Assembly: GCF_010726955.1 (NCBI RefSeq)
Contig: NZ_AP022603.1
Span: forward strand, 2,914,001 to 2,978,000
Source: Mycolicibacterium fallax
GTDB taxonomy: Bacteria; Actinomycetota; Actinomycetes; Mycobacteriales; Mycobacteriaceae
DNA length: 64,000 nucleotides
Direction: 5' to 3'
Below, one piece after another: positions 52,542 through 63,960 of the stretch. How positions within the stretch are numbered: the first letter of the stretch is position 1; every line of letters begins with the position of its first letter. The position numbers and the translations under genes are program-made. The notes beneath the pieces are model-generated. The model was not told where the DNA came from and ran no database searches. It saw only the letters and a list, made by a program, of their open reading frames with translations.

Positions 52542-55500
52542 GGCAGGGCCCTGATCGGTCCGGGGCGGTACCAGCCGAAGACGCGCTGGACGCCGGTGTC
52601 GATGACGGCGTCGGGCGCCGACGCGGCGGGGACGACGCGGATGAAACGTTCGATGGAACCCCAGTCCCGGTACCAGTCGTCGCGCAGGTAGGTCGGGACG
52701 GTGGCCGTGGACAGCAGCGCCTGGATGAACAGGAACGGGCCGCCGGCCTCGGCGGACTGCCACTGGTTCGACGAGATCACCATCTGCTTGAAGTTCGGCA
52801 GGATGCGGAACTCGGGCAGCTCGGCGACCCCGAGGTGCTCGGTGAACGGCCGCTGGCAGGGGAAGTTCGCCGCGGTGGCGATGTCGGCCAGCACCGGGGT
52901 GGTGCTGCCCAGGAACTCCTGCGCGGTCTGCAGGATCGGCACCCGCGGCGGGGTGAACGCGAACCACTGGTCCTCGGAGAGGTTCGGGTCCTCGGCGACG
53001 ATCCGGGCCACGTCGGCCTCCGGCGGCGCCCAGGCCAGCGGGAAGCGCAGGTTGCGCCACGCCTTCTGCGGGATGACGTCGATCGGCTGGGACTGGCTCA
53101 GCGCCCGGAACCGGCCGTCGGCCTCCCGCACGCCCCACTCCAGCTTCAGCGACTGGCCGTAGTTGAAGGAGCCCTCCTCGTCGTAGGACCAGATGGCCCC
53201 CGCGGCGGCGACGGTGACCAGCGGCCGCGCCGGGCTGCGCGCCGGCAGCTGGTACCAGGCCGAGGTGGCCTTGGCGGCGACGGCGTTCTCGCCGTAGCTG
53301 CCCATCACCGGGGTGCGGGCCGGGTCCAGGCCGAACGGCAGGAACACCCGGGAGCCGTTGACGCCGACGGGCCCGTAGCCGCCGCCGGTGCCCGCCGCGT
53401 AGGCGACCCCGATGTTCGGCTTGTCCGGGGCGCCGGCGGAGTTCACCGTGCCCGGGTTGCCGACCACCGGTTCGGCGGGCTCCAGGGTCTCGTTGACGCC
53501 GTTGGGGGTGAAGCCGACCGGGGACGTCCCGCCCAGCGGGCCGTACTTGCCGAACCGCTGCCCGTCGACGGGGGTCAGCAGGCCGGCGTTGGTGTCGGCC
53601 TCGACCAGCACGTCGTCGGCCATCCCGCAGCCGGCCGGGGCGCTCAGCGCGGCCAGGTTGGCCTTGCCGGTGGTGTACACCGGGTAGCGGCCGGCGAAGC
53701 CCTTGGCCAGCGAGCCGACCTCCAGCAGCACCATCAGCACCGCCACCACCAGCATCGGGGTGGAGGCGAGCATCCGGTTGCGGCGGGTGTCGGCGACCTC
53801 GGTGTGCCCGGCGTAGTCCATCCGGAAGTGCAGCCAGCCGGCCAGCAGGCCGGCGACGATCGCGCCGACCAGGAACATCGTGGTGACCGGGTAGCCGGCC
53901 AGCACCGGCTGCTTGTCGAACCACGGCACGCCGTAGTTGTTGGTGTAAAACCAGCCGTTGATGCCCGAGGTCGCCCAGGCCAGCACGAACAGCAGGGCCA
54001 TCACGTACAGCGCCAGGTTGCGTCGGCTGTGCAGCCCGACCCGGGCGAACGCGAACGCCGTCACCGCGCCGAGCGCCCCGGCCAGCCCGGCGAACGCGCC
54101 GAACTGCACCGCCCACTTGGTCGGGGTGAAGGTCAGCAGCAACAGCCCGACTGCGGTGGCGCCGACCAGCCGCCACAGCGGGCCGTTGGCGGCGCCGGGC
54201 ACCTTGCCGCGGCGCAGCAGCACCGCCAGCACCCCGAACAGGCACAGCAGCATCAGCAGCACGGCGAACCGGCGGGTCAGCGAGCCGTCGACGCTCTCCT
54301 CGACGGTCAGGAAGTAGTAGCGCAGGAAGTCCTGGTACCAGGCGATGGTGGGGCCGACCTTGTACTTGATCCGCGCGGACTCGGCGACCGCGGCCAGCGT
54401 CTGGTCCCGGAACACCAGCACGAAGACCAGGGTCAGCGCGGCGGCCAGCGGCGCGAGCTGCGCCAGCAGGCCCGCCGCGGCGCGCCGGGACCGCAGCACC
54501 GCGGCCAGCGCCCGGGTGCCGACCAGCAGCGGGGCCAGCGCGATCAGGCCCTGCGGGGCGGTGGTGACGCTGAACACCGCGACGACGATCGCGACGGCCG
54601 TCGGCCACAGCCGGCGGGTGGCGATGGAGTTCTCGACCAGCGCCCAGACCGCGAGGGTGCCGAACGCGATCAGCGGTTCGGGGCGCAGGCCGTTGTTGAA
54701 CGGCAGCCAGGCGGCCAGGAACACCGCCGCGCCGGTCCACACCGTGATCGGGCTGTCGGCCAGCCGTCGGCCCAGCCGGGGCAGCACGAACCGGCTCAGC
54801 AGCAGCCAGGTGCCGAGCCCGGCGAGGGTGGCCGGCAGCCGCAGCCAGACGCCCTGGGTGCTCACGTGGGTCAGCTGGGCCAGCAGGCTCTGGTACCAGT
54901 CGAACGGTGCCTCGGTGGCACCGAAGTAGCGGTAGTAGTTGGCGTGGTAGCCGGCGTCGTCGGAGATCCGGGCGATGGTGGTGTTGTAGCCGTCGTCGCT
55001 GGAGGTGGCGCCGAGCAGGTGCCACAGCCCCAGCGTGCCGAGCACGCCGAGGTCGGCCAGCCAGGTCGACGGGGACACCCGCAGCAGCCGGCGCCAGGGG
55101 TGCGCGGGCCGGCGGCCGGTGCTGGCCGCGTCGATGCGGGCCAGCGCGACGATCGAGATCAGCACGCAGAGCACGCCGAGCACCATCGCGGCCAGCTTCA
55201 GCGCGGTCGGGCTGGTGATGAACCGGGTGTCGATGTCGACCCGGGCGCTCAAGCCCGGCACCGGCGGGGACTTCAGGTCGGTGAACACCCCGGCGACCTG
55301 CGGCTTCTTGTCGACGGCCAGCGTGTTGGTGGCGCCCGGGATGCCGACGAAGTCGGCGCCGACGCCGCCGGCGTCGGCCCACACGTGGATGACGCTGCAC
55401 TTGCCGGACTCCACGTCCGCCCGCGGGGCGAACGCGGCGACGGTGTCCCGGATGGCGACGGTGACGGTCTCGGCGTTGGCGCGGATGAACAGGCCGTTGC

Positions 55501-55843
55501 GGCTGGCGTCGATGCCGGCGGCCGGGATGGTCGACAGCGCCACCCCGCCGGCCGGCGGCAGCGTCGCGATCGCGGTGCACGGCACGCTGACGTCCAGCGA
55601 CTGCGGGGCGCCGGAGACCAGCGGGGCGGTCACGCTCTCGACGTTGCCGTCGGCGGCCGGTGCCTGCGGCCAGTTGATCGTCGCGGTGCTCTGCTGCACC
55701 GGCAGCAGCGGGACCAGACCGCACAGCAGGATGCCGGCGATCCCGGCCAGCAGGGCGATCAGCCGCGCGGTTCGGGTGGTGCCGGGCCGCTGCGTCGCGG
55801 CGGGGGCCGGTTCGTCGGGTCGGGCTGGTCGGTCATCGGGCAC
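52538..55843 (-). CDS. embA: Arabinosyltransferase EmbA
   Basis: 1101 residues from GTG (Mtb 1094). GT-C topology as Emb[30 protein letters not shown] at the active loop, [22 protein letters not shown], and a periplasmic C-terminal region with GINGSR-like [16 protein letters not shown]. With EmbB it forms the 3,5-branched arabinan of arabinogalactan using decaprenylphosphoryl arabinose. 113 bp separate it from embC, enough for a weak internal promoter. Translation is coupled to embB. Confidence 0.97.
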   Translation of the reverse strand: MPDDRPARPDEPAPAATQRPGTTRTARLIALLAGIAGILLCGLVPLLPVQQSTATINWPQAPAADGNVESVTAPLVSGAPQSLDVSVPCTAIATLPPAGGVALSTIPAAGIDASRNGLFIRANAETVTVAIRDTVAAFAPRADVESGKCSVIHVWADAGGVGADFVGIPGATNTLAVDKKPQVAGVFTDLKSPPVPGLSARVDIDTRFITSPTALKLAAMVLGVLCVLISIVALARIDAASTGRRPAHPWRRLLRVSPSTWLADLGVLGTLGLWHLLGATSSDDGYNTTIARISDDAGYHANYYRYFGATEAPFDWYQSLLAQLTHVSTQGVWLRLPATLAGLGTWLLLSRFVLPRLGRRLADSPITVWTGAAVFLAAWLPFNNGLRPEPLIAFGTLAVWALVENSIATRRLWPTAVAIVVAVFSVTTAPQGLIALAPLLVGTRALAAVLRSRRAAAGLLAQLAPLAAALTLVFVLVFRDQTLAAVAESARIKYKVGPTIAWYQDFLRYYFLTVEESVDGSLTRRFAVLLMLLCLFGVLAVLLRRGKVPGAANGPLWRLVGATAVGLLLLTFTPTKWAVQFGAFAGLAGALGAVTAFAFARVGLHSRRNLALYVMALLFVLAWATSGINGWFYTNNYGVPWFDKQPVLAGYPVTTMFLVGAIVAGLLAGWLHFRMDYAGHTEVADTRRNRMLASTPMLVVAVLMVLLEVGSLAKGFAGRYPVYTTGKANLAALSAPAGCGMADDVLVEADTNAGLLTPVDGQRFGKYGPLGGTSPVGFTPNGVNETLEPAEPVVGNPGTVNSAGAPDKPNIGVAYAAGTGGGYGPVGVNGSRVFLPFGLDPARTPVMGSYGENAVAAKATSAWYQLPARSPARPLVTVAAAGAIWSYDEEGSFNYGQSLKLEWGVREADGRFRALSQSQPIDVIPQKAWRNLRFPLAWAPPEADVARIVAEDPNLSEDQWFAFTPPRVPILQTAQEFLGSTTPVLADIATAANFPCQRPFTEHLGVAELPEFRILPNFKQMVISSNQWQSAEAGGPFLFIQALLSTATVPTYLRDDWYRDWGSIERFIRVVPAASAPDAVIDTGVQRVFGWYRPGPIRALP

Positions 55844-55956
55844 GAGGATCGATGGTATTCGACGCGGTTAACCGGGTCGCCGAGGTCCGCGGCGCGCCGG
55901 TGGGTTGATGCCGATCGGTGACCCTGTCCGGCGCCCGGTGCGTGCCCGCTTCGACC

Positions 55957-58900
55957 TCAGGACCGCCGCAGCGGCCCCGGGCTCCACAACCCGCTGCGCA
56001 CCGCGGTGCCCAGCGCCAGCTCGGCGGGCTGGGCCGCCGGGTAGAACTGGTCCAGCCGCTGCAGCGATCCCCAGTCCCGGAACCAGTCGTCCTTGAGGTA
56101 GGTCGGCACCGTCACCGCGCGGAACAGCAGCTCGGTGATGCCCAGTGGGCCGCCGCCGAGGTAGTCCATCACCGGGGAGTTGGCCTCGGCGCCGAACCGG
56201 TCCGGCAGGATCCGCCACTTCGGCACCTCGACGACGCCGTTGTTGTGCCCGAACGGGCGCTGACACGGGAACGCCAGCCCGACCAGCCAGTCCAGCAGCA
56301 CCGGGTCCTGGGAGCCGACGACGTCCTGCAGGGTCTGCAGCGACGGGATCCGCGGCGGGGTCACCGCGATCCAGTGGTTGAGGGCCAGGTCGTCGTCGGT
56401 GGCGACGATCCGGATCTGGGTGGCCGCGGCCGGGATGGCGCGCAGCGGGGCGCGCAGGTTGCGCCAGGCCGGGGCGGAGCCGACGTCGGCGAAGCCCATC
56501 GAGCCGGTCGGCTTGCCGTCCTCGCCGGCCCACTGCACGACGACCTCGCCGGCCTCGAACCGGCCGGCGGCCGAGATCACCAGCAGCGGGTGATCGGCGC
56601 TGAGGCTGGCCCGGTCGGGCAGCCGGTACCAGGCCGAGCGCAGCACCGCCGGCTGCTGCAGGCCGGGGCTCCAGCTGCCCATCACCGGGACCGCGCGCGG
56701 GTCCAGGCCGTAGGGCAGTTGGGCCCGCGAGCCGTTGATGCCCAGCGCGGCCCTGGTGCCGCCCTCGGTGCCGGGTTCGGCGTCGGTGACCATGGTGGGG
56801 TCGGTGTCGGACTGCAGCCCGATGCCGGGCTGGCCGGTCACCGCGTCGGGCGAGACGTTGCTGGGGATCCCGTTGGGCCCGAAGCCGATCGCCGTGACCG
56901 CGCCAAGCGCGGACCCGGGGGTCGTCCCGATCGGCCGCAGCACCCCGGCGTTGGCGTCCTGCTCGACCATCACGTCGGTGGCCAGGCCGCAGCTCTTGCC
57001 GGTCAGCGCCTGCAGGTTGGACCGGCCCACCGACCACGCCGGGTACTGGGAGATCATCGCCACCGTCAGCGACACCACCTCGAACAGCACCATCGCCCAG
57101 GAGGCCAGTGCCAGCGGCGAGTGCAGCAGCTGGCCCATCCGGGTCGGCCGCCACGGTCGCTCCCCGCGGGCGGAGAAGTGGAAGTAGGTGGCCAGCGCCA
57201 GCGCCAGCAGTGAGGCGCCCAGCAGCAGGGTGGTGAAGCCGAACTTGACCGCCGGGAACTCGTTGGACCACGGCACCCCGAAGTTGGAGACGTACCACCA
57301 GCCGTTGACGCTGGCGAACGACAGCGCCAGCACGAACAGCACGACGGCGCCGAAGATGGTCCGGTTGCGTCGGGAGACCAGCACGTGCGCGGTCACCGCG
57401 ACCGCGGCCAGCGCCCCGATCGAGCCGGCCAGCCCGGCGAACACCCCGAAGTGGTGCGTCCACTTCGTCGGGGTCAGCATCAGCGCCAGGAACGAGATGA
57501 CGGTGATGCCGGTGATGCGCCGCGCCGGGCCGCCGGCGGTGCCCGGGATGTGGCCCTTGCGCAGCATCATCGCCACCACCATCGCCAGCGCCGCCAGCAG
57601 CGACAGCACCACGAAGCGCCGGGCGATCGAGCCGTCCGGGGTGGCCATGAACAGCCGGGTGTAGCGGGTGGGTTCCTCGAACCAGGCCAGGCTCGGGCCG
57701 ACCAGCGACTTGAACGAGCTGGCCTGCATCTCGGCGACCAGCGACTGGTCCCGGAAGATCAGGATCACCGCGACCGTGCCCGCGGCGGCCAGCGGAGCCA
57801 GCAGCGCCGGCAGCCCGAACCGCTGGGAGCGGCGCGCCAGGATGGTGCGCAGCGGCCCGATCGCCACCACCAGCGCGCCGATCGAGGCGATGCCGGTGGG
57901 CCCGGAGAACAGCGTCAGGGCGCCGATGATGCAGGCGATCGCCACCGGCAGCAGCCGGCTGGTGGCCACCGCGCGCTCGACCGAGCACCAGGTCAGCAGG
58001 ATGCCGACGGCGATGATCGGCTCCGGCCGCAGCCCGTTGTTCAGCGTCAGCCAGGTGACCAGGAACATCCCGGCGCCGGTCCAGCGGGCCGCCGCGGAAT
58101 GCTTGACCGCCGCACCGAGGCGGGGGATCACCTCGCGGCTGATCACCCACCAGCAGGCCACCGCCATCAGCAGGGTCGGCAGCCGCATCCAGATGCTGGC
58201 GGTGGACACCTGCGACCAGGCCGCCAGCAGGTCGTAGTACCAGCCGAACGGCGCCTCGGGGGTGCCGAACCAGCGGTAGTAGTTCGCCATGTAGCCGGCG
58301 TCCTGGGACACCTTGGCCATGGTGAAGATGTAGCCGTCGTCGCTGGTGTTGGAGCCGACGAAGTGCCACCAGAGCAGCGTCACCAGCACCACCGCGTCCA
58401 GCGGCTTGACCGACCACCAGCGGGCCGGCAGGAAGCGCCGGTGCCGAACCCGGTCGGCGGTGTCGAGCACGTGCAGGGCGCCAAGGGCCACCGCGGTGCA
58501 CAGCACCCCGAGGATCATCGCGACCAGCTTGAGGGTGGTTGGGGCGCTGCTGTAGCGGGTGTCCAGGTTGGCCGAGAAGCTCAGCCCGTCCGGGGCGGGG
58601 CCGTCCAGGTCGGTGAACACACCGATGATCTGCGGCCGGAAGTCGTAGCCGCCGCGCTCGCCGCGCAGCGGCTGGTCGGCGTCGGTGTCGGTCGGGTCGG
58701 TGGAGTCGCTGGAGTCGGCCTCGGTCAGCCCGACGAACTCCGCGGTCACCTTGTCGGCGTGCGCGGTGAAGGTCAGCTCCTGGCAGGCCGGGGACAGCAC
58801 CGCCCGCATCGGCGCGACCACCACCGGGGTGTTGCGCACGATGACGTTCAGGTTCCCGTTGACCCGCTCGATCAGCAGGCCTCGGTCGACGGCCTTGGGC

Positions 58901-59208
58901 GCCTGCTTGGGCACGGTGGACAGCAGCACCGTCTTGTTGCCGGTCAGTCCGGCGGCCAGCCGGCAGGGCACGGTGATCTCCAGATCGGTGGCGACGTAGG
59001 AGATCAGCGGCGCGGTGACGCTGGCGAGCTCACCGTGCTGCGGCCAGTTCAGCTCCGCGGTGGTCTGCTTGATCGGCAGCAGCGGAGTGGCCAGCGCCAG
59101 CAGCGTGCCGAGCAGGCCCGCGACGACCGCGATCAGTTTCGCGGTGCGGTAGTCCTTACCGGTTTCGGTCACGGAGGTAGATGGTAATTCGCCGCTGGTC
59201 GCGTTCAT
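55957..59208 (-). CDS. embC: Arabinosyltransferase EmbC
   Basis: 1083 residues from the ATG that overlaps the aftA stop (ATGA). It is EmbC rather than EmbA/B because of the segments [62 protein letters not shown] and a C-terminus [13 protein letters not shown], all matching Mtb Rv3793. The active loop is [25 protein letters not shown]. It extends the arabinan of lipoarabinomannan with alpha-1,5 linkages. A short acidic Asp/Ser/Thr insertion ([18 protein letters not shown]) lies in the first periplasmic domain. Reading frames extending upstream into aftA are artefacts. Confidence 0.96.
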   Translation of the reverse strand: MNATSGELPSTSVTETGKDYRTAKLIAVVAGLLGTLLALATPLLPIKQTTAELNWPQHGELASVTAPLISYVATDLEITVPCRLAAGLTGNKTVLLSTVPKQAPKAVDRGLLIERVNGNLNVIVRNTPVVVAPMRAVLSPACQELTFTAHADKVTAEFVGLTEADSSDSTDPTDTDADQPLRGERGGYDFRPQIIGVFTDLDGPAPDGLSFSANLDTRYSSAPTTLKLVAMILGVLCTAVALGALHVLDTADRVRHRRFLPARWWSVKPLDAVVLVTLLWWHFVGSNTSDDGYIFTMAKVSQDAGYMANYYRWFGTPEAPFGWYYDLLAAWSQVSTASIWMRLPTLLMAVACWWVISREVIPRLGAAVKHSAAARWTGAGMFLVTWLTLNNGLRPEPIIAVGILLTWCSVERAVATSRLLPVAIACIIGALTLFSGPTGIASIGALVVAIGPLRTILARRSQRFGLPALLAPLAAAGTVAVILIFRDQSLVAEMQASSFKSLVGPSLAWFEEPTRYTRLFMATPDGSIARRFVVLSLLAALAMVVAMMLRKGHIPGTAGGPARRITGITVISFLALMLTPTKWTHHFGVFAGLAGSIGALAAVAVTAHVLVSRRNRTIFGAVVLFVLALSFASVNGWWYVSNFGVPWSNEFPAVKFGFTTLLLGASLLALALATYFHFSARGERPWRPTRMGQLLHSPLALASWAMVLFEVVSLTVAMISQYPAWSVGRSNLQALTGKSCGLATDVMVEQDANAGVLRPIGTTPGSALGAVTAIGFGPNGIPSNVSPDAVTGQPGIGLQSDTDPTMVTDAEPGTEGGTRAALGINGSRAQLPYGLDPRAVPVMGSWSPGLQQPAVLRSAWYRLPDRASLSADHPLLVISAAGRFEAGEVVVQWAGEDGKPTGSMGFADVGSAPAWRNLRAPLRAIPAAATQIRIVATDDDLALNHWIAVTPPRIPSLQTLQDVVGSQDPVLLDWLVGLAFPCQRPFGHNNGVVEVPKWRILPDRFGAEANSPVMDYLGGGPLGITELLFRAVTVPTYLKDDWFRDWGSLQRLDQFYPAAQPAELALGTAVRSGLWSPGPLRRS

Positions 59209-61139
59209 GCCGATGGTTTCCGGATCGCCAAAATGAACGGCCCGAACGAGGTCACGGTGAAGTGCTCGTCGGCGAACAGCGCGGCGTCCAACTCGACGGT
59301 GTAGCGGCGCACATTCGGCTGGTTGGGGTAGACGTCTTCGGCCAGCCGCAGCGTGTAGGTGGCCCCCGATCCGCTCCCGCCGCCGCGGCGCATCAGGAAC
59401 ACCGTGGGCGGATCCCAGGCCAACCCGTCGAGCGCGGCGACGAACTCCTTGGCGGTCTTGAGCTCCGACCAGCTCTCGATCTCGGCGGCCCGCCGGTCGA
59501 ACTGCGCGAGCGGGTTGGCGTAGTGGCTGGTCAGGCCCTGGAAGCCGTAGTACGGGTAGAACGCCAGGAACCCGTAGTCGGCGGTCAGCACCACGGTGCG
59601 GTCCCGGTCCCGGCCGGTGGCCTCGCGGATGGCGGCGTCGATGTCGGCGTAGAAGCGTTCGGCGCCGGGCGGGCGACGGTCGGCGCGCTGGCCGTGGCCG
59701 TCGGTGTCGGTGTAGGCGACGGCCAGGTCCGGGCGCAGCACGTTCGGAATGTCCTGGGCGAACGACATCGCCCCGATGAACCCGAGGACGGTCGCGACGG
59801 CGATCAGCCGCCGGTTCCACCGGTTGGCGGCGGCCGCGGCCAGTTCGATGAACCCGAACGCGCCCGCGGCGGCCAGCAGCACCGTCAGGGTGGGCTGCAG
59901 CCGGAAGGACAGCAGGGTGGTGCCGGCCAGCGTCGTCACCATGGACAGCAGCGACCACAGGTAGATGCTGAGCACCCCGACGGCCAGCGCCCCGGCCCGC
60001 ACCGACGTCGTCGCGCGGGCGATCAGCCAGCCGGTGCCGAGCAGGCACAGCGCGCCGAGCAGGGAGAACTGCAGCATCGGGAAGGTCAGCACGGCGCCGT
60101 CACCGGGCAGGTAGTGCTGTGCGCTGCCGGTGCCCGACATCGGCTGGCGGCTCGCGGCCAGCAGGAACGGGCCCCAGGTGATCAGCGCGATCCCGATCGC
60201 GATCGCGGCGACCACGGCCAACCGCAGCAGCGGGGCGATGCTGCGCCGGCGGGCGGCCAGCGTCACCGCCATCACCGTCACGGTCAGCGCGGCCAGGCCC
60301 AGCAGCAGGGTGTAGAACGTCGCGGTGACGCCGAGGAAGATGCCGGTGCCGACCAGCGCGGCCCACCCGGAGTAGCCCGCTGCGCTCGTTCCGCTCGCTC
60401 GCAGGCCGGTGCCGGATTCGGCCTGCTCGCTCCCGTCACTCGCTGCGCTCGTTCCGCTCGCTCGCAGGCCGGCCCATGCCAGCACGAGGATCGGCGGCAG
60501 CAGCACCGTGATGATCGCCGAGTACGGCTCGGCCGACGCGTAGGCCAGCGTGGTCGCCGTAGTCGCCGCGGTCACCGCCAGCGCCTGCTCGAAACGCACC
60601 AGCCGGGCCCACAGCGCAAAGGCCGCCGCCGCCGCCATCGCGATCGAGGCGATCGCCCACGGCTTGTACATCTCCCAGCCGGGCGTGCCGGTCAGCGCGG
60701 CCACCCGGCCGCCCAGCCAGAACCAGCCCGGCGGGTAGAACGGCGGCAGCCCGGCGTAGGTCATGTCGTGCAGCGCCGGGCTGTCGGTGAGCCGGGTCAG
60801 GTACTCGGTGCGGAACTGCTGGTCCACCGACACCCCGAACAGGTACAGCCGGGTCGCCCCCAGCGCCATCCCGAGGGTGCCCACCACGAACGCCGACAGG
60901 AACGTCACCGCGGTCAGCCAGGCCAGCGCGCGCCGGCCGCGCCGCCACAGCCAGCCGGCCGCCACCAGCGCGGCCAGGCAGCCGAACTGCGCGACGGTGA
61001 TCAGCGCATGCAGCTGATTCGACGACGGGAACGCCGGCCACTCGACCCGGCCGATCGCGGCCAGCCCGAGCACCGCGACGACGACGGCGACCAGCGCGGC
61101 GGCCAGCAGATGGCCTGCGCCGGTGACTGCGGCGCGCAT
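59205..61139 (-). CDS. aftA: Galactan 5-O-arabinofuranosyltransferase AftA
   Basis: 644 residues (Mtb 643). GT-C family: periplasmic loop after the first helices, [20 protein letters not shown] with the catalytic Asp region, [17 protein letters not shown], and about 11 helices before a C-terminal soluble domain ([24 protein letters not shown]). It adds the first arabinose residues to the galactan. A Ser/Gly/Ala-rich segment between helices contains two exact copies of [10 protein letters not shown], encoded by two identical 32-bp sequences (see repeat entry). The start is 1 bp after the dprE2 stop, and embC overlaps its end by 4 bp. Confidence 0.95.
   Translation of the reverse strand: MRAAVTGAGHLLAAALVAVVVAVLGLAAIGRVEWPAFPSSNQLHALITVAQFGCLAALVAAGWLWRRGRRALAWLTAVTFLSAFVVGTLGMALGATRLYLFGVSVDQQFRTEYLTRLTDSPALHDMTYAGLPPFYPPGWFWLGGRVAALTGTPGWEMYKPWAIASIAMAAAAAFALWARLVRFEQALAVTAATTATTLAYASAEPYSAIITVLLPPILVLAWAGLRASGTSAASDGSEQAESGTGLRASGTSAAGYSGWAALVGTGIFLGVTATFYTLLLGLAALTVTVMAVTLAARRRSIAPLLRLAVVAAIAIGIALITWGPFLLAASRQPMSGTGSAQHYLPGDGAVLTFPMLQFSLLGALCLLGTGWLIARATTSVRAGALAVGVLSIYLWSLLSMVTTLAGTTLLSFRLQPTLTVLLAAAGAFGFIELAAAAANRWNRRLIAVATVLGFIGAMSFAQDIPNVLRPDLAVAYTDTDGHGQRADRRPPGAERFYADIDAAIREATGRDRDRTVVLTADYGFLAFYPYYGFQGLTSHYANPLAQFDRRAAEIESWSELKTAKEFVAALDGLAWDPPTVFLMRRGGGSGSGATYTLRLAEDVYPNQPNVRRYTVELDAALFADEHFTVTSFGPFILAIRKPSA
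60378..60472 (-). repeat. Two identical 32-bp repeats inside aftA
   Basis: 60378-60409 and 60441-60472 are identical over 32 bp and 63 bp apart, so the reading frame is kept and [10 protein letters not shown] is encoded twice. The sequence is a GCTCG/GAGCGA-type run similar to the Ser-Glu-Arg-rich short repeats scattered in actinobacterial genomes. It sits in a loop between membrane helices. Confidence 0.85.
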
Positions 61140-61140
61140 G

Positions 61141-61920
61141 TCAGAGCGGCAGTTTGCGGAAGATCGGCCGGGGGATGTGCCGCAGCACGCTCATCAGGTA
61201 GCGCACCTGGCCGGGCGCCCACACCAGGGACTTGCCGGCCAGCGCGGAGGTCACCGCGAGCTCGGCGACCTCGTCGGCGTCGACGGTGAACGGGGCCTCC
61301 TTGGCGCCGGTGGCCTGCCAGTGCTCGACGGTGGTGGTGGTCCGCACCTGCCCGGGGCGGATCACCAGGACCCGCACCCCGTACTCGGCGAGCGCCTCGC
61401 CGAGACCGAGGTAGAAGCCGTCCAGCCCGGCCTTGGTGGAGCCGTAGACGAAGTTCGACCGACGCACCCGCTCGCCGGCCGCCGAGCTCATCGCGATGAT
61501 CTGGCCGAAGCCCTGCTCGCGCATCTTCGCGCCGATCAGCACGCCGACCGAGACCGCGGCGGTGTAGTTGATGCCGGCCGCCGCGACGGCCTTGGCCTGG
61601 TTCTGCCACAGCTCCTCGGCGTCGCCGAGCACCCCGAATGCGACGATCGCCACGTCGACATCGCCGCCGGCCCAGGCCGCGTCGATGACGCCCGGGTGGC
61701 TCGCGGTGTCCAGCGCGTCGAAGTCGAGGTAGTCGACCTCCTTGGCGCCGGCCGCCCGAAGCTCGGCGATGGCTGCCTCGCGCTTGGGCGCGTTGGGCAG
61801 GTCGGCGAGGATCACCTTGGCGGCGGAGTTGCGCAGGTAGCGCCGGCAGATCGCCAGGCCGATCTCGGAGGTGCCGCCGAGCAGCAGGATGGTCTGGGGG
61901 TTGCCCGTGGCATCGATCAT
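61141..61920 (-). CDS. dprE2: Decaprenylphosphoryl-2-keto-ribose reductase DprE2
   Basis: 259 residues (Mtb 254). Short-chain dehydrogenase: [19 protein letters not shown] (NAD(P)-binding), catalytic Ser in [12 protein letters not shown], and YGSTKAG (YxxxK). It reduces the keto sugar made by DprE1 to decaprenylphosphoryl-arabinose. A small insertion near [17 protein letters not shown] explains the extra residues compared with Mtb. It lies 20 bp after dprE1 and 1 bp before aftA, in one transcript. Confidence 0.95.
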   Translation of the reverse strand: MIDATGNPQTILLLGGTSEIGLAICRRYLRNSAAKVILADLPNAPKREAAIAELRAAGAKEVDYLDFDALDTASHPGVIDAAWAGGDVDVAIVAFGVLGDAEELWQNQAKAVAAAGINYTAAVSVGVLIGAKMREQGFGQIIAMSSAAGERVRRSNFVYGSTKAGLDGFYLGLGEALAEYGVRVLVIRPGQVRTTTTVEHWQATGAKEAPFTVDADEVAELAVTSALAGKSLVWAPGQVRYLMSVLRHIPRPIFRKLPL

Positions 61921-61940
61921 GGGGGTGGGAGAACCTTTCT

Positions 61941-63341
61941 TTACAGCAGCTCGAGGCGGCGGGCCATGTTCGAGGCGAACACCCCGTTCGGATCGGCCTT
62001 GCGGCGCACCGCGATCCACTCGTCGATGCGCGGGTACATCCGGTGGAAGCTTTCGGCGGTCACCCGGGAATCCTTGGCGGTGTACACCCGACCGCCGAAT
62101 TCCATTGCGCGCCGGTCGATCTCATTGAGGAACTCGTTGACGCCGGGTTTGTTCGGGAAGTCCAGGGCGACGTTCCAGCCCTGCATCGGGAAGCTCAGCG
62201 GGGCCCGGTTGCCCGGCCCGAACAGCTTGAACACGTTGAGCGCCGAGTACTGACGCTGGGTGTGCATCCACCGGATGATGCCCTTGAACTCCTCCAGCGC
62301 ATCGGGCGGAACCAGGAACTGGTGCTGCGCGAAACCCGCTGGGCCATAGGCATATTGCCACCCGCTGGTGATGTCGAGCATGTGGTAGAACTGGGTCAGG
62401 TTGACGATCTTGCCCTGGTAGTCGCCGCTCATCCGGTAGAACGCCTCGCCGATCAGCGACAGCGACGCCTTGTTCATGAAGTTGACCGGGAACAGGTTCG
62501 GGATCGCCGGCAACTGCGGCGCGCTGAACTTCAGCGGATCGCGGGCCAGCTTGTCCGGCAGCTGATCCAGCCGGGCCAGGCTGCCCCGGCTCACCGCGGC
62601 GCGGCCCAGCTTGGGCGGCCCGCTGATCAGGTCGAACCAGGCGCTGGAGTAGGTGTAGTTGTCCTCGCTGCCGTCCTGGTGCACCGCGACGGTCTCGTCG
62701 AGGTCGGCGGTGGCCACCCCGTCGGCGATGAAGTAGGCGGTCTCGGTGCGGGTCATCGCGATCCGGGCCCGCACCACGATGCCGGTCAGGCCGTTGCCGG
62801 CGACGGTGGCCCAGAACAGCTCGGACTCCGGGCCATCGGGGGTGAGCGTGCGGACCTCGCCGTCGGCCATCAGCAGGTCCAGCGACAGCACGTGGTTGCC
62901 GAAGCTGCCCGCGCTGTGATGGTTCTTGCCGTGGATGTCCGAGGCGATGGCGCCGCCGACGGTGACCTGGCGGGTGCCCGGCAGCACCGGTACCCACAGC
63001 CCGAACGGCAGCGCCGCGCGCATCAGCTGATCCAGGCTGACCCCGGCGTCCACGTCGGCGATCGCGGTCTCGGCGCTGATCGAGTGGATCCGGTTCAGCG
63101 CGGTCATGTCGACCACGATGCCGCCGCCGTTGCAGGCCTGGTCGCCGTAGGACCGGCCGAGGCCGCGGCCGAGGATGCCGCGGCGCAGGTAGGCGGGCCC
63201 GGCGGCGTCCGCGTCGGCGACCCGGCGGACCGCCTCGGCGATCACCTCGACGTCGGGCGTGCGAAGCACCTGGGCCACCGACGGGGCGGTGCGGCCGAAG
63301 CCGGTGAGCGCTTGCGGGGTGAGCGGGAGCTGGGTAGCCAT
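61941..63341 (-). CDS. dprE1: Decaprenylphosphoryl-beta-D-ribose 2'-oxidase DprE1, natural Cys-to-Ala at the benzothiazinone site
   Basis: 466 residues (Mtb 461). FAD-dependent oxidase of the vanillyl-alcohol type: [40 protein letters not shown], and C-terminal [18 protein letters not shown]. It oxidises decaprenylphosphoryl ribose at C2'. The covalent benzothiazinone target Cys387 of Mtb sits in GWNICVDFP; here the same segment is GWNVALDFP, with Ala392 (codon 62166-62168). Loss of this cysteine is known to give benzothiazinone resistance, for example Ala in M. avium. The start is the ATG at 63341; a frame running further up enters the palindrome and is not real. Confidence 0.96.
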   Translation of the reverse strand: MATQLPLTPQALTGFGRTAPSVAQVLRTPDVEVIAEAVRRVADADAAGPAYLRRGILGRGLGRSYGDQACNGGGIVVDMTALNRIHSISAETAIADVDAGVSLDQLMRAALPFGLWVPVLPGTRQVTVGGAIASDIHGKNHHSAGSFGNHVLSLDLLMADGEVRTLTPDGPESELFWATVAGNGLTGIVVRARIAMTRTETAYFIADGVATADLDETVAVHQDGSEDNYTYSSAWFDLISGPPKLGRAAVSRGSLARLDQLPDKLARDPLKFSAPQLPAIPNLFPVNFMNKASLSLIGEAFYRMSGDYQGKIVNLTQFYHMLDITSGWQYAYGPAGFAQHQFLVPPDALEEFKGIIRWMHTQRQYSALNVFKLFGPGNRAPLSFPMQGWNVALDFPNKPGVNEFLNEIDRRAMEFGGRVYTAKDSRVTAESFHRMYPRIDEWIAVRRKADPNGVFASNMARRLELL

Positions 63342-63398
63342 AACAGTCGAAAGGGTAGCCGAGTCGGGGCCCGGACCGCGGTGATGCCAGCTAATGCT

Positions 63399-63471
63399 GC
63401 ACAGATGGGGGGAAATCAGGGGGTCCAAGTGGATATTCCACTTGGACCCCCTGATTTCCCCCCATTTGTGC
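63399..63471. repeat. 73-bp near-perfect palindromic element
   Basis: The element is symmetric about 63435: 36-bp arms with one mismatch (63404/63466), centre GTGGA-TAT-TCCAC. Each arm reads (outward to inward) GCACARATGGGG, GGAAATCAGGGGG, TCCAAGTGGA. It lies between the gtrA-like stop (63492) and the dprE1 start (63341), so the transcript would form a long hairpin. A decayed relative is at 26782-26859. Confidence 0.92.
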
Positions 63472-63491
63472 GGGTCAGCCGGGCTGCCGGG

Positions 63492-63929
63492 CTACTTGAT
63501 CCGGAAGATCACCGCGCGCTGGACCACGAAATTGATCACCGTGGCGGTGCCCTGCGCGATGACGAACGCCACAGCAACCGCGGCCGGGGTGTAATTCAGC
63601 AGCGCCAGGAACAGGTGATTCAGGCCGACCTGCACCACGAACGTGGTCAGGTAGAGCACCCACACCCCGATCAGTCGGGCGGTGCTGGGCGCCGCCTGGA
63701 AGGTCCAGCGCCGGTTGATCAGGTACGCGGTGGTGGTGCCCGCGATGAAGCCGACCGCCTTGGCCAGGTCGGGGTGCACCCCCAAGATCAGGTAGAGCAG
63801 CACGTACAGGCCGAAGTCCACGATCGCCGACAGGCCGCCGGTGATCACGAACCGCAGCACCTGGGTTCTCAGGGGCAGGCGGCCGGTCACGGGGATATCG
63901 TGGGCGCCGGGCTGGACGTGTTCGGACAT
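63492..63929 (-). CDS. GtrA-family membrane protein (Rv3789-like)
   Basis: 145 residues with four membrane helices and the GtrA pattern: FVITGGLSAIVDFGLYVLLY, AGTTTAYLINRRWTF, and a final FVIAQGTATVINFVVQRAVIF. In Mtb Rv3789 lies directly before dprE1 and has been proposed both as a flippase for decaprenylphosphoryl arabinose and as an anchor protein that recruits AftA. The hairpin element between it and dprE1 could separate the two transcripts. The N-terminal 20 residues are polar and variable. Confidence 0.88.
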   Translation of the reverse strand: MSEHVQPGAHDIPVTGRLPLRTQVLRFVITGGLSAIVDFGLYVLLYLILGVHPDLAKAVGFIAGTTTAYLINRRWTFQAAPSTARLIGVWVLYLTTFVVQVGLNHLFLALLNYTPAAVAVAFVIAQGTATVINFVVQRAVIFRIK

Positions 63930-63960
63930 CGCCGAAATGGTACGGCGCGGCTGGGGCAGG

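Noticed and set aside
49311..55724. Single 2137-residue frame covering embB and part of embA
   Set aside because: embB has its own ATG at 52541 overlapping the embA stop; the upstream extension is a shadow of embA.
55957..60048. Extension of the embC frame upstream through aftA
   Set aside because: The true EmbC N-terminus matches the family from 59208; the extra residues overlap aftA out of frame and show no homology.
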